64,000 bases of DNA, taken from the NCBI GenBank assembly GCA_020284085.1, contig JACEVL010000159.1, forward strand, positions 2,451,731 through 2,515,730, in the 5' to 3' direction. The stretch comes from Aporrectodea caliginosa. Its lineage: Eukaryota > Annelida > Clitellata > Crassiclitellata > Lumbricidae. This document shows, in pieces, positions 34,711-45,690 of this stretch. Position numbers and translations under genes: made by a program. The notes beneath the pieces are model-generated. The model was given only the letters and a program-made list of their open reading frames with translations, was not told the origin of the DNA and did not search any database. Numbering within the stretch: position 1 is the first letter of the stretch; the number at the start of each line of letters is the position of its first letter.

Positions 34711-37700
34711 CTGAAATTGAATAAACAAGAAAATACAATACAGCACAAAACTCAGTTTATTATTGTGTTTAAAAGATCATGCTCATCTTAACAACACATT
34801 TACTGTCACAGAAACTTCAAATATTCTTCACTAACATTTTACCAAATTTATTACAGAAGTTAGTCCAGAGATCTGGAACACAAGATTTCCAGCAGAATGC
34901 ACAAGACAATTGCTTCAGGTACATTAAAAAATGTACAATGGATGTTCAGAGGTTTTCTTGTAGCAGATTACCTAAGACTCGATCAAGTTTCCAAATAATC
35001 TTGTCTACTCTCAGTTTTTGACTTAACTGCAGTCATGACTGTGACAGTCACGAGTGTGTTTTGTTAGCTATTGTTGAAAGAGCTGTGTACATGTACAACC
35101 TCGTATAGTTGGCACTACTTTTAACAATAATTTCAACAATATGTACTTATGTATTTACACTTGTTATAACATGCCCTCGCTATGGGTGTTTCTTGACATG
35201 GCCTCAACAGACAGTGCTAAACGAATTTGCAGTGTACATATGCAGACATGTATATATGCATACTATGCATAGGCATGCATGTATGCAAAGAATCTTCTGA
35301 ATAAATGTATAGTATCTACCAGTATGTATGTACAAATGCATCTAAATGTCTGAGATCTTGAAAAAGTGCACATAATTATATAGTAAATGCACATGATTAA
35401 GTCCCAGCTAAAGACCAGTAACAGAGAGAGATAGACGGCCAAAGACACAGCAGGTACCTTCAGGTGGTTCCGACAGAGGTGGCTTCAGACAGTACATGTG
35501 GTAACCACGGTCACAGTCATCGCAAAACAGAAGCTGATCCTGGAAACATAAACCTCAGTACCATAAATTACATTTACAGAACTCTGTTATATTACAGAAA
35601 TAAATCTCAATTACATAAATCTCAATTACACAGCATGATTAATATAGCTACAGATTATACGTATTAATCAAATGATAAATAAAATCAGACTCCACTCAAA
35701 TCTGTTACAGATTACAGCTGATCACAACAAGATGAGCAGCAACTGGTAACAGCAGGTAATAAAGTGGCCAAGACTCATAGACATAAAATGTCTGGTGCAA
35801 ATGTAGTACTTGTAGCCTAAAGTAAGGTTGTCCTTTTACTATCTCTTAGTATTTACTTTACTTTTACCATCTTTATTAGTTTATTTATTATTCTTTTGCA
35901 AGACATTACTCTTCACTGCAGTTCTGTTTCTTGAACCGAAGTGCACAATAAACTGTATACATAAAAATGTATGCCATTGACAGATGTTAGTCTTTAGAGT
36001 GTCTTGTTAAGGGAAATATCTTACATCATTGTCTGATGTTCCGCACAGTCCACACGATTTACATTCAATGCACTGCCATGGATATTTCTTTACAGAGATG
36101 ATCATGTTGGCAGAAAACTGCAAACAACTTGGATGCCCTGCAAAGGAAAAATATTTATAATAAGCTCACATAAACTTTAAACTGTTTAGGTTTATAACAT
36201 TGACTGCCAGAACTTGTAACATAAATATTTACGACAATTGTGAACTGCACAGCGCACTGAGACTTATAGCATAACACTGAATAAATTGAAAACTCATAAA
36301 CATATACAAATGTGTACATTAGTAAATAATGATGTATGGTTAGGGATGTGAACTATGAACCCTACACATCTCAACTAGTCTCCTTCAGTGAACTGTGGTC
36401 TTGCTCAGAAGTAACTATCGACTGATGACTTGCACATAATGATAAAGGTGCTATAGGAGTTCACAGATTATATTAGATTCATATTTGACAGAAATTTGGT
36501 TCAAGATTTCTGCTCCACCTACATCCCTAGCCAACTCAGCTATAATATGAACACTGTCAGTGGGAAGAAGAGACAGCGAGGGAGAGGAATGGCCATCTGC
36601 ACTCATGTGCTGAGTCTAAGAAAATGAAGTCGCTAACATTTCATACCCATGGCTTCCTCAAGGCGACCTTAAGAGACTCCTCTTCTTCTTCTTCATATTT
36701 GACAGAGTAAATCACAAGGATTGCCCATCATATATGGCAAAGATCTAAGCTGTGCAAGTGCTTAGCTGGCAAAAGTATTGACTGTCCTACCGGAACGACC
36801 ACAGTCGGCACAGGAAACCATTTCTTCACGATTTCCTGTCTTCTTGTTCTCCATTTCATCACCAAGACAGAAGTCGCAGTACTTGCTGCCAGACTTAGCA
36901 GGCTTTTTTCCAGCTGAAAATAATGCAAAAAACAGAAACACATCCAGGAATCTGACTGATTTAACCTGAACTGGAAAAAACTACTCCAGGAAAAACCCTC
37001 ATGGCAACAATAAGTAGGCTACAAAATGAAACCCTGTCAATTATGTCAAACCTAAAATTGGTCCTGTTTGTCCAATTATTATTATTAAATAATTTGTAAC
37101 GTGCACACAGTAGCACCGAAATGTGAATCTGAGGTACGGATAGTCAGCCGCCAGAAAAAGATACTGTTAGATATCCAAGTGCTTGAAAGCCAAGAAGAAA
37201 CAGTGAATTTGGAGCCACTTTTTGAGGAAAGGAAGTGAATCTGAGCTACAGAGAGTGGCAATCGATTCCATTTCTTGGGGTTGAGGCATACATGTGAGCC
37301 AATAACTGTTCTGCATCTCCGAATGATTATACCAAACATAGTTTAGCACCTTAGTAGATCTACTCAGTTCTTTCCCTTTCAGATATAAGATCATGCTTTT
37401 AAAAATTTCTTTCAGTTTCTTCAAGGTGATAATTACTACCACTACTTGTCAAGTTGTAGGCTCTCTTGAAACACTCGTAAATTACCCTATAGACATTAGA
37501 AGTGTCTTTATTTTATGTCAGATGCAAACGTACAGCAAAACTATAATTGTTAGATAGCACAGCTAATGACAAAAAAGCAGTTTTAAGCAAAACTGACTTT
37601 CTTGGGGTGGTATTATCTTTGGCGACGGTTGAGGTGGTTCAACTTCTTCTTCTGGTGGTGCCTTATTATGCGAGTGTGCCATGTGATAGGTCAAACCAGG

Positions 37701-40700
37701 TCGCGTCTTGTATCGAGCACCACACACTGCAATATAAATCCCACATACAGGACACCTCTATCGGTTAAAACATCAGTTTCTGCAATAGTACTCAATGTCC
37801 TTCAGTTTTAAAAGAATTCGCTGAAAACTCATTTATCTTATGTCTATCAGACTTAAGATAATACATTCAGAAGTGTCCACAAGTAGTCCAGCAATGGTAC
37901 TGTCTAGAAAATAATATGAATTTCTTTGCAGCTGCTTTAGTGTTTTATAAATGACACAAGGAGAAGACAGAGAAGTAGAGGAGGTAAAGGAAGGGGATGG
38001 GGGTAGGGTAGAGGAAGTGAGAGAAAGGGGTAGGGAAGAGGGAGCAAGAAGAAAGGGAGAAATGAGGATCAACAGGGAATTTTTCCCAGAAAGGACATTT
38101 TGCCAAACTAGCATGCTCATGCTTGCATGGGATAGCTAGTTCAAAACATAAAAAGACTAGCTCGGTTAATCTATACGGTGTAACAGAAACAAAATGACGT
38201 TGTTGTTATCCAAAACAAGAACTTTATTAGGTACATGTACTTTGAAATTTCAGACATGGTGGATAGAACAAGAGTCCCTTAATCTTTTAATCTAAACTCA
38301 CGAAGAAGGCAATGGGTGTTAACACTTTAACGATAAGCATGTACTAAAATGCATGTAAAACAAATCCCCTCATCATAAGAGTTAAGTGTTATCAACTTCA
38401 AATTTTCTAGCCTCAGCTTATAAGGGCAAGTGCCCAGAATTCTCTTCCAGTGCCTAGTTGCTCCATTGACACTGTACAGTTAATGTACTCATTTACAGCC
38501 AAGTTCGCTAGGATGCCAGTGCTGCAGATCTTGAAACACCTTGCTACCCCAGCAGAGCTTTGAACCTCTGACATCTGGATTGACAGTTTAGCATGCTAAC
38601 AACTAGACTACTGTATTGGACCATCCTACTAACATGCTCCATAACAACATGAATTCAGATATACCAAGTTGAAGATATGGATTCAAAATATTAATTCAAA
38701 TGTAACTTCAAACTCTCCAAAGACATTCATATCAAAATCATTCAGTTGATCTGAATCTCAAAGATAAGTTTTGTTATAACGCTGAACAGCAGGATATGAG
38801 GGCCAAATATAACAACAGTCAACTGAAATATGGTATCATTTATTTTATAACTTAAAACTTCCTTTAAGTATCAGTGAAGGAACTTTTATAAGCTGATAAC
38901 GATCTTTGGCATTGACTAACACAAAATGTAGATCATAATTTCCAACAGACCTTACTGCCATTAAGAACTTTAGTCACTGATCTGAAAAAGGTATTAAGTT
39001 CTCAATTTCCTACATCACGCTCTCTGTGACCAGCATTCAGGCAAGTGACAAAATGATTATACTTGAAACCAAAAATGCCCAATCTGCACTGCAAGGCCCA
39101 ATTTAGCACATCATGAGATAGTTTAACTGCAACACCTGTGGTGTTTAATTTTGATCATCAACTAGCCATCTAGTGATTGTGTGCTGAGATGACTGCGCTT
39201 TAGAAGTTATTAGATATAACAAGATACCCTACTTGAACTTTTCTTTTTCTTACGCTCGCATCCATATGGTTTGTCTTTTTCTGCGATTGGCTCGGTCTCC
39301 TTGTCCTTCTTACGGCCACGACTGGTCGCCGGTGGCTTCTAGAAAAACAAACATACCAAATTAATCAGTAAGATAGAAAAACAGAAAAATCATGGGTAGT
39401 CCAAAATCTGTAAATACTGCTGGAAAAGACGTCAAAAAAATTCTACTTTTATATGTATAAACCATAACTTTTATCAGTTTTTAGTTTGGAAATGTAAGTC
39501 TCAGCTATGCACAGGCAAAAGAGCAGCCTTCCTTTATCTCTTAATCAAAGAGCAACGTACACGACATATTACAGACAAACATTGACAGACTTGGGGCAAC
39601 AACCAGGGTATGAAGATTTTGTCCTCCAAAATCTTTATCAGCATCAATACACAATGGTCATTATATTTAATGAATGAGAACTTTCGTTAACTTAAGTAAA
39701 TTATTTCACTCAACTTGCCTTTTTTTCTTTCTTTTTGGCCTTTTTCTTGATATAGGTTTCTTCAAAATCGCTACTGTCTGAGTTGCGATGGTCAATTTCT
39801 CCGGCATCGGGTGGTTCGCTCAGATTTTCCCATTCGTTGTAATATTCCTCACGATAAGACGGTTCCTCAAAGTTTACATCTTTGGAATCGCTGTCAGCGG
39901 TCACGGCTGGATTTTCCATTGTGCTAATAGGATGCATATCTGCAATTCATTGCAAAGTAGCAACTCAGAGGGAAAGAAAATTCTAGTTTTCAGTCACACA
40001 CTAAAAGCACTTAAATGCTAACGCTAAATAACATTAATGAAGTAAAGCATATCAAGACCAACATTAAAATAGCATTAATCCAGTGACAAGATTAGATCAG
40101 CATTCATATGCAAGAACACATTTGTAACGTCCAGGATAGATTGCTTTGTACCATGTTGTTGCCATAGCTATGCTCAGCATAATTTGCTGCCAGCAACACT
40201 TACACAGATTCAAGAATGCAGTCATCACCTTAAAAACATCATTCTCTTGTCAATCTGCCTTTTCTCAGTCTAATCACCCATTAAGCGAGTTAATGTAAGA
40301 ACTAATAAAGATGATACATTTGCTCATCACCTATTCTAGTTGGCCAGCATTACTCTGGTATTTGCAAGATTGTTTTAAAAGCACACAAAAAACAAAAAGA
40401 ACTACATTTTAAGAAATGAAATAATAACTAGCCAGCATAACTCAACAACTAATCAGTTCCACAGAACATGCCAGAATTTCAATCCCAGCCTCAGAATTAA
40501 ATGTCACAGTTATCATTCAGGACGCATGCCAACCTTAAATTTCGTATTTCACCTATGATGAAAATTAGTAAAAGAATCACAAGTGCAATATTCGTCATCA
40601 AAATTAAGAGATAACAGATGGATACATTACCTCCTTCGCAAGTTTCTACATCTACTGGTTTAATACGCGGCAAGGGAATGTCAGGCAGAGGAAGACTACA

Positions 40701-42273
40701 CTTCTTTTTCCAACGGCGGGCTGGATAAGAATAGAGCTGACCATGACATCGCCCTACAAAAAACAGAAATGTCAGTCATAAATTCAAAATATATTCAGAA
40801 ATAAAATTTGAACATTTTCTCAACAAATCTCATTTTGTAAGGTCAACATTTTCCACATGAAATACATCTACTGTTGAAACGCGTCACAATGCTATTTTGG
40901 CTGCCATATTAACCCTCAATGGTCCCTTGGGGTGCAATCTGCACCCCCTGGCCGTTTCTATGGCTACTCACGTGTTATTATTAAAATGTCAGCAGTTATC
41001 TTCTAGGACATTGTAAGTGTACCATTTTTTCCTATAGTCATGCATAAAACGATAAAAAAAGAGTTGACGTCAATTTTTGCCAGCACAGGTTCATCGGGGG
41101 TGCAATTTGCACCCCCAAATTATGACGTTGATATGATAAACAAATTCAGGTAATTGGTGCTAATTACTGCAATCATTTGTTATGTTATTACAGTTTAGAA
41201 CACTTCCTGATAATAGTTTGACCTTTTTAGAAGTCAGCTATTTTGTTTTGCTTACATTTCAAGTAGTGGCAAATAAATAACACCATGGCTGAAGCTCTTC
41301 GACTGATTATGGAAGAGGATACAGAAGTTGATGAAGACAGTGTAGCTGAAGGTGATGCCGATGACAGTAAGGATGGAGATAATATGCCTGAAGTTGATAC
41401 TGCCTCTGATAACGAAGATCATATGCGTCCGAGGAATTCGACGAATCAGATATCAGTGCGTCTGAAGAAGAGCACTTATAAGCCACTTATAAGAAGACGT
41501 TTGGACAAGCAAGCCCTGCTCAGATGACCGATCATGGATGTAATCCAACTTATAGAACTGGACTCTGGAGAATTAGAAGCAGGGACTGAGATACCAGCTA
41601 AAGTTAAGAGGACACGGGGACGTTGTCATCTATGCCCGCGCGAGTTTGACAGGAAGACACGCAAATTCTGCGATAAGTGCTGTAGGCCTGCTTGTCCGGC
41701 ACACGCTGTCAATATATTAAATGTACTGTGTGACAAATGTATGTAACTGAACGATTTAAATATGTCATTTGGATAAAACATTGAACAGTATGTTTATATA
41801 AAATACATGGTATTCGATTACCGGTAGACAGAGCGTATCTTTGATTTATATTCTCAAAACAAATAGGGGGTGCAGTTTGAACCCCAAGGACCTGGAACGA
41901 AACTTTCTGACATGGGCCCATTGAGGGTTAAGAACCATCTTATAATGAAGTCATGTTATCATAATAAGTTTATTACCTGTAAGAGCATTAATTGGCGATC
42001 CATGCTCCCGACTGCGCTATCTCAGAATCTGCGTTGCATTACAACGAAGCATACAACACAGAGTATCTGGTGTAAAATTAAACCTAAAATTAAATTGCGC
42101 CTGTACCTGGTCCCCTGTATCGGTACGGCACCAAGAGATTGCTATGATTCTGTGCAACCCCTGTCTGTGAGTCAAGAAATGGCAGTCGCTGACGTCGTTC
42201 AATACAAAGTCTGGCATTGTAACTGGCCGCATTATCCATCGCTTCTTTATAGTACTGCTCGTTTAGATGCAAC
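34637..42273 (-). CDS. DPF: d4/DPF-family chromatin reader (BAF45-type), 9 exons, first exon missing
   Basis: Coding exons in transcript order: 42107-42273, 40631-40753, 39719-39939, 39254-39338, 37598-37726, 36791-36913, 36025-36137, 35458-35539, 34637-34710. All junction phases agree; together they encode about 371 residues plus the stop, against about 390 in human DPF2. Domains in order: requiem N-terminal domain ([32 protein letters not shown]), acidic and lysine-rich linker, one C2H2 finger, tandem PHD finger ending GSWSCHLC. In animals DPF proteins are accessory subunits of BAF (SWI/SNF) remodellers, and their double PHD finger reads acylated/unmodified histone H3 tails in the nucleus. 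The missing first exon should encode only about 10 residues. Vertebrates have DPF1-3; I cannot assign a paralogue, and one invertebrate gene is the simplest reading. Confidence 0.95.
35458..35539 (-). CDS. DPF: DPF exon encoding most of PHD2
   Basis: [18 protein letters not shown] then KPPLSEPPE, with tttccag acceptor and GAAG|gtacct donor. Zinc ligands CxxC and HxxC of the second PHD finger are present. Confidence 0.95.
36025..36137 (-). CDS. DPF: DPF exon spanning PHD1 end and PHD2 start
   Basis: [20 protein letters not shown] then [18 protein letters not shown]; acceptor tttgcag, donor GAT|gtaaga. It contains the HxxC and CxxC of PHD1 and the first CxxC of PHD2. Confidence 0.95.
36545..36703. 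repeat. Dispersed repeat, copy 2 (first copy at 8213-8365)
   Basis: Inside a DPF intron. Contains ctaagaaaatgaagtcgcta, acatttcatacccatggctt and a cttcttcttctt end, as in copy 1. Confidence 0.7.
36791..36913 (-). CDS. DPF: DPF exon encoding PHD1 start
   Basis: [20 protein letters not shown] then [21 protein letters not shown]; acceptor attttcag, donor TCCG|gtagga. The KYCDFCLGD and SCADCGRSG motifs are diagnostic for the DPF/PHF10 group. Confidence 0.95.
37085..37340 (-). pseudogene. LINE reverse transcriptase C-terminal fragment
   Basis: Minus-strand frames read [20 protein letters not shown] and, after a shift, [19 protein letters not shown]. This is the WNxLPxxIR...FKKxL end of a CR1/L2-type LINE, broken by a frameshift, in a DPF intron. 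Confidence 0.7.
37598..37726 (-). CDS. DPF: DPF C2H2 zinc-finger exon
   Basis: Completes [20 protein letters not shown] then SH with the two Cys and two His of a Kruppel-type finger, then a Pro/Glu-rich tail ([12 protein letters not shown]). Acceptor atattgcag, donor GAAA|gtcagt. The exon is 129 nt with the same phase at both ends, so skipping it would keep the frame and remove the finger. Confidence 0.92.
37925..38125 (-). repeat. Purine-rich dispersed repeat matching 30930-31050 in inverse
   Basis: The minus strand (gcaaaatgtcctttctggga, then cctgttgatc, catttctccct) follows the plus strand of 30930-31050. It lies in a DPF intron. Confidence 0.6.
38415..38630 (-). mobile_element. tRNA-derived SINE
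   Basis: On the minus strand: A-box-like tagtctagttgttagcatgc, B-box-like gaggttcaaagctc about 50 nt later, then a body with gatctgcagcactggcatcc. It ends with gcccttataagctgagg. The boxes are degenerate, so the copy is probably inactive. It lies in a DPF intron. Confidence 0.65.
39254..39338 (-). CDS. DPF: DPF linker exon leading into the zinc finger
   Basis: [20 protein letters not shown] then KDKPYGCE, acceptor tttctag, donor GAGC|gtaaga. DKPYxC is the conserved lead-in to the C2H2 finger. Basic stretch SRGRKKDK may serve nuclear import. Confidence 0.9.
39719..39939 (-). CDS. DPF: DPF acidic linker exon with GC donor
   Basis: Open for 73 codons: [40 protein letters not shown], and a lysine-rich end [12 protein letters not shown]. 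Acceptor attgcag. The donor is AAG|gcaagt, a GC-AG intron; reading on without splicing meets TGA three codons later. Phase continuity with both neighbours supports the GC donor. Confidence 0.88.
40631..40753 (-). CDS. DPF: DPF exon with the [11 protein letters not shown] motif
   Basis: Completes [18 protein letters not shown] then [19 protein letters not shown]; acceptor ttttgtag, donor GGAG|gtaatg. GQLYSYPxRRWRKKRR is a signature of the DPF N-terminal region. Confidence 0.95.
40914..41927 (+). mobile_element. Internally deleted piggyBac-type transposon with TTAA TSD
   Basis: TTAA at 40910-40913 and 41928-41931 flanks inverted ends CCCTCAATGGTCCC and GGGCCCATTGAGGG. Subterminal ggggtgcaat(c/t)tgcacccc blocks recur at both sides. 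Two transposase remnants remain: an acidic N-terminus from ATG 41285 ([20 protein letters not shown]) that shifts frame at about 41430, and a C-terminal cysteine-rich domain at 41534-41746 with [22 protein letters not shown] and LCDKCM. The DDE catalytic core is deleted, so it cannot act alone. It lies in the DPF intron between the first two exons listed. Confidence 0.92.
42107..42273 (-). CDS. DPF: DPF exon encoding the requiem N-terminal domain
   Basis: [40 protein letters not shown] and YRYRGPG; acceptor gtcttacag, donor CCAG|gtacag. It begins with one base completing the last codon of the missing first exon. Confidence 0.95.
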
Positions 42274-42906
42274 CTGTAAGACAAACATCCATAAGAATGC
42301 AATCCAATCAGGGAAACTAAAACTTTGGCTCATTCGTTACTGAACTCCACCAAAATCAGTCTACCTAGGTACGATTCTTGGGGTGAATAATTAAATTTAG
42401 CCGAAATACATAGAATAACTGCAAGTAATAGCCACATAACACCAGGACAATCCAGAACTTGATTTCTCATGTGTCACACCTCAAGTGCTCTATACTATCA
42501 TCGTTACTGCTCTGGCCAGTGGCTATCTACATTGGTTAATTTGTATACCAGGGTGCCTATGTGTGTGAGGATACCAGATCACATACTGATCTTGGCTACA
42601 TTTTCAGAGATCTGAATCACAGGCTGGTACTTGACACACCTTGGAAAGTGCATCAGTGAACTGATAAGTCATAAACCAGCATTTGGATGCATCTGCATCA
42701 CATCTGCTCCAAATGGGTGGGAGGCATCAATAAAATACTAAGTCAAGAAACGGAATGAATTGTGTAACAAAAGCCTTACGAAACTCACTGTGACATACTC
42801 TCTGGTAACTGAAAAGGTTCATAATTTGTCAGGCATCAGCAGATCCCATTGGGATATTCTCGCACTGTATATACAAGTTGTTCCTTTGCCTGGCAAGTCA
42901 GCAATC

Positions 42907-43008
42907 TGAAATATAGGCTGTGCTGTTCTTAAAAATTGCTTGATATTCCAGTAAATCACCTTTGTTAGAAAGATTCAGGCTGTTGAGAACAGCACAGCCT
43001 ATATTTCA
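42907..43008. repeat. Perfect 23-bp inverted repeat with 56-bp loop
   Basis: tgaaatataggctgtgctgt plus tct at 42907-42929 is matched exactly in reverse at 42986-43008. It could form a stable hairpin; no transposon family was recognised. Confidence 0.75.
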
Positions 43009-43194
43009 AGTGCACCAGAGGTGGCAAGACAATTGTACCCTTTTCATAACAATGTGGATTGGCCATCAATTGAACAAAGTGAATGTATTAATTACAAGCT
43101 CTGCCTGCAAACCTGTAAGAACATTGATGGAGTTAAATCGTGTCTATGCATCATTCCATGCGGGAAACTGTTCAGTACAAGTCACTTCAGAATC

Positions 43195-43440
43195 CTATAT
43201 TGCAGTAGTGTTGCAGTAGTCGAGAAGACAAAAAACAAGAGCAGTTGAGAGTGCGACAAAGGCAGTTTTAGACATGTAGGATCTGATGATTCTACACATA
43301 TGTGAATCCCAAATGTGAAAGTGAGCTGATTTGCATATGGTTTTAAATTGGTCAGAGGACAGGGAGGAGTTAAAAGTTACACTTGCACATGTCATAAGTG
43401 ACAGGGACATAGTAATAATCACATTTTTTTCACATTTTAT
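43195..43440 (-). pseudogene. CR1/L2-like LINE reverse transcriptase fragment
   Basis: The minus-strand frame reads ASVTFNSSLSSDQFKTICKS, then IRSYMSKTAFVALSTALVFC and LLDYCNT. It matches the order LGVTxDSxLxF...ICKSxxFHL...SRLDYCN of the intact copy at 53570-53740. No start, catalytic core or tail is present. Confidence 0.8.
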
Positions 43441-44172
43441 CTAAAAACGACTCTAACCATAACCCTGACCCTAACCGACCGTCGCAGCGCCTAACCTGAC
43501 CATAACCGACACTCACAAGGCCTAACCTGACCCTAACCGACCCTCACTACGCCAATTTATAGGAAGTAACGCATTTTTAACAAGGATAAATCCTCGGCGA
43601 AAGGTTTGTCCTATCCGCAATTCAGCCATGTTAAGATGTTTTCAAGTTGCGTGTGCGGCGCATGCGTGGCGCGTGCGCAAAAGGTTACCGCCGCAGAAGT
43701 AAAATTTTCGTTTATATTGTGGCGGTATCTTCCGTCGCAGAAGATTTATCCAATTCAGTTATGCGTGGTGCTTCTGCGGCAGAAATTCCGCCACACAACC
43801 CGCGAAAACTTACTTCTGCGGCGGAGAATGTCGCCACGCAACCCGCGAAAACTTATTCTGCGGCGGAAAATGTTTTAACATTTTATCTAAAAACGACTGT
43901 AACCCTAACCCTGACCCTAACCGACACTCACGACGCCTAACCTGACCCTAACCGACCCTCACGACGCCAATATATAGGAAGTAACGCATTTGAGCAAGGA
44001 TAGATCCTCGGCGAAAGGTTTGTACTATCCACAAGTCCGCCATTTTAAGATGTTTTCAAGTTACATGTGCGGCGCATGCGTGACGCATGCGCAAAAGGTT
44101 ACAACCGCAGAAGTAAAATTGTCGTTTATATTGCGGCGGTATCTTCCGCCGCAGAAGATTTATCCTTCAGTT
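43436..44172. repeat. Two-copy tandem repeat with telomere-like and NRF1-like motifs
   Basis: Copy 1 (43436-43880) and copy 2 (43880-44172) both begin cattttatctaaaaacgact. Both then carry degenerate (taaccctgacc)n, a ggaagtaacgcattt block, a tcctcggcgaaaggtttgt block and a GC-rich part with ggcgcatgcgtg and gcgcaaaagg. Copy 1 holds a further duplicated cacaacccgcgaaaactta segment. The minus strand reads aaaATGGCGGAC (44042) and aacATGGCTGAA (43630), YY1-like start contexts common at housekeeping promoters. The block is 1.3-1.9 kb upstream of the first DPF exon seen and may overlap its promoter; that is inference. Confidence 0.7.
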
Positions 44173-44535
44173 ATAGAGGCGATTTTGTATAATCATTGGT
44201 GCCGCGCTATATATTGTCGCCGTTATGCCTGAATCTTCCACTCAAAAGTCTTCTAGCCATTCTGGCAACATCCTGTTTTTAGTTTCAGAACTGACATCCG
44301 AAAATACGCAAAATGGTATTGCAACACGTAAAGACTGTATTATCGCTCATCAATCTCGTTGTTGGCCAATTTTATAATCATGTTTGTTATACTAACCCGC
44401 GATTTTTATGACCGTTGTAGTTTATATACGTAGCCATTCTAACTAGAAATAAGCCTCTGTAGAAGCTTATTAAACTTAACAACTATACGCCTTTTCACCC
44501 AGAAATAATTCCATCACAAAGCATATAGCCATAAT

Positions 44536-44918
44536 CAGTGCAACCACTCTCCGTTTTCTGAAATCCCAAGTTCTTGCCAGAAAAATCCCAAGTTAGAGAA
44601 AAAGAGTTAAATGTTAAATGCATTTTAGCAATCACAAGTATTCACAAAAATGTTTAGCTAAGAACTGGCAAAGAAAAACCGGAGAATAACTTTGAATTAA
44701 CAAATTTAAATGTTTACAAGTAACAAAAATAATAAACGTCTTCCATTGACTGAGTTTTTTTCTACTCTTATTCGCTGCCACTGTTGAAAAATACGGTAAA
44801 AATACTAGTCTGTAGACTTTAGAAAAATCCCAAGATTGCTACTGCAAAATCCCAAAAACCCGAGCCGACCCCCAAAATCCCAAGATCTTGGGAGAAATCC
44901 CAAGGAGTGGTCACACTG
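44536..44918. mobile_element. hAT MITE with perfect 8-bp TSD
   Basis: Termini CAGTGCAACCACTC and GAGTGGTCACACTG. The target duplication gccataat lies at 44528-44535 and 44919-44926. Interior rich in aaatcccaag repeats. Confidence 0.92.
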
Positions 44919-45160
44919 GCCATAATGTGCATTAGGTAGAACCAGTGCCCTCTCCAATTTCAGAAATCCCAAGATCTTCCAACGAAATTCCCACGATTGG
45001 CCAAAGCGTACCAAAAATCCCAAGCTACTGAAAAGGAAATAGTTGTAATGAAATAATATGAAGTGCGTTTTGGCAATCACAATTATTCACAAAAATGCGA
45101 GCTACGAACTGGCAAGGAAAAAAACAGGTGCATAACATTGAATTAACAAATTCAAATTTA
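44595..45160. repeat. Direct repeat of about 100 bp, one copy inside and one outside the MITE
   Basis: 44620-44700 and 45062-45155 share tttagcaatcacaa-like sequence, tattcacaaaaatg, gaactggcaa and ttgaattaacaaatt in order. 44960-45035 also repeats aaatcccaag units. A second, partly lost copy of the same element family next to the first is the likely explanation. Confidence 0.6.
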
Positions 45161-45194
45161 TTAGAATCGATTTCATGAACAGTATTAGCATTAC

Positions 45195-45393
45195 TTTGGG
45201 CACAGGGCACATAATGAGGAAACAAGGTGAATGTCTAGAGAAAGAAATTATGCAAGGAACGGTACCGGGAGCAAGAGCAAGAGGGAAACCAAGGAAGAGG
45301 TGGATGGACAATGTGGGCGAATGGTTGGGATTATCAACGGAAAGGTTGCTGCGAGAAACCGAGGAAAGGAGAGGATGCAGAAGAATCGTGTAG
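45195..45393 (+). pseudogene. Non-LTR retrotransposon C-terminal fragment
   Basis: The frame reads [40 protein letters not shown] and [18 protein letters not shown], then stop TAG at 45391-45393. GHIMR...RGRPRxRWLDNIxEW...A..R.RWR is the recognisable C-terminal end of a group of invertebrate non-LTR reverse transcriptases. Only the last 65 residues are present. Confidence 0.75.
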
Positions 45394-45431
45394 GCCTACA
45401 ATGCGACCAACCCTCGTATCGAGGATGGTTG

Positions 45432-45471
45432 AAGCGAGGGAGAGAGAGGAGAGAGAGACAGAGAGAGAGAC

Positions 45472-45523
<52 letters not shown>

Positions 45524-45596
45524 GCAGACAGACAGACAGACAGAGACGACAGACAGACAGACAGAGACAGAGACAGAGAGACAGAGACAGAGAGAC

Positions 45597-45687
<91 letters not shown>
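45432..45687. repeat. (GACA)n / (GA)n compound microsatellite
   Basis: Purine-rich tract of about 255 bp. The poly-RE and poly-SL frames through it are artefacts. Confidence 0.97.

Positions 45688-45689
<2 letters not shown>

Positions 45690-45690
<1 letters not shown>

Noticed and set aside
41870..42343. 157-codon plus-strand frame
   Set aside because: Antisense shadow of the DPF N-terminal exon and the piggyBac right end.
43901..43960. True interstitial telomere
   Set aside because: CCCTAA units are degenerate and few, mixed with CTGACC and CCGACC; better described as telomere-like repeat within a duplicated block.
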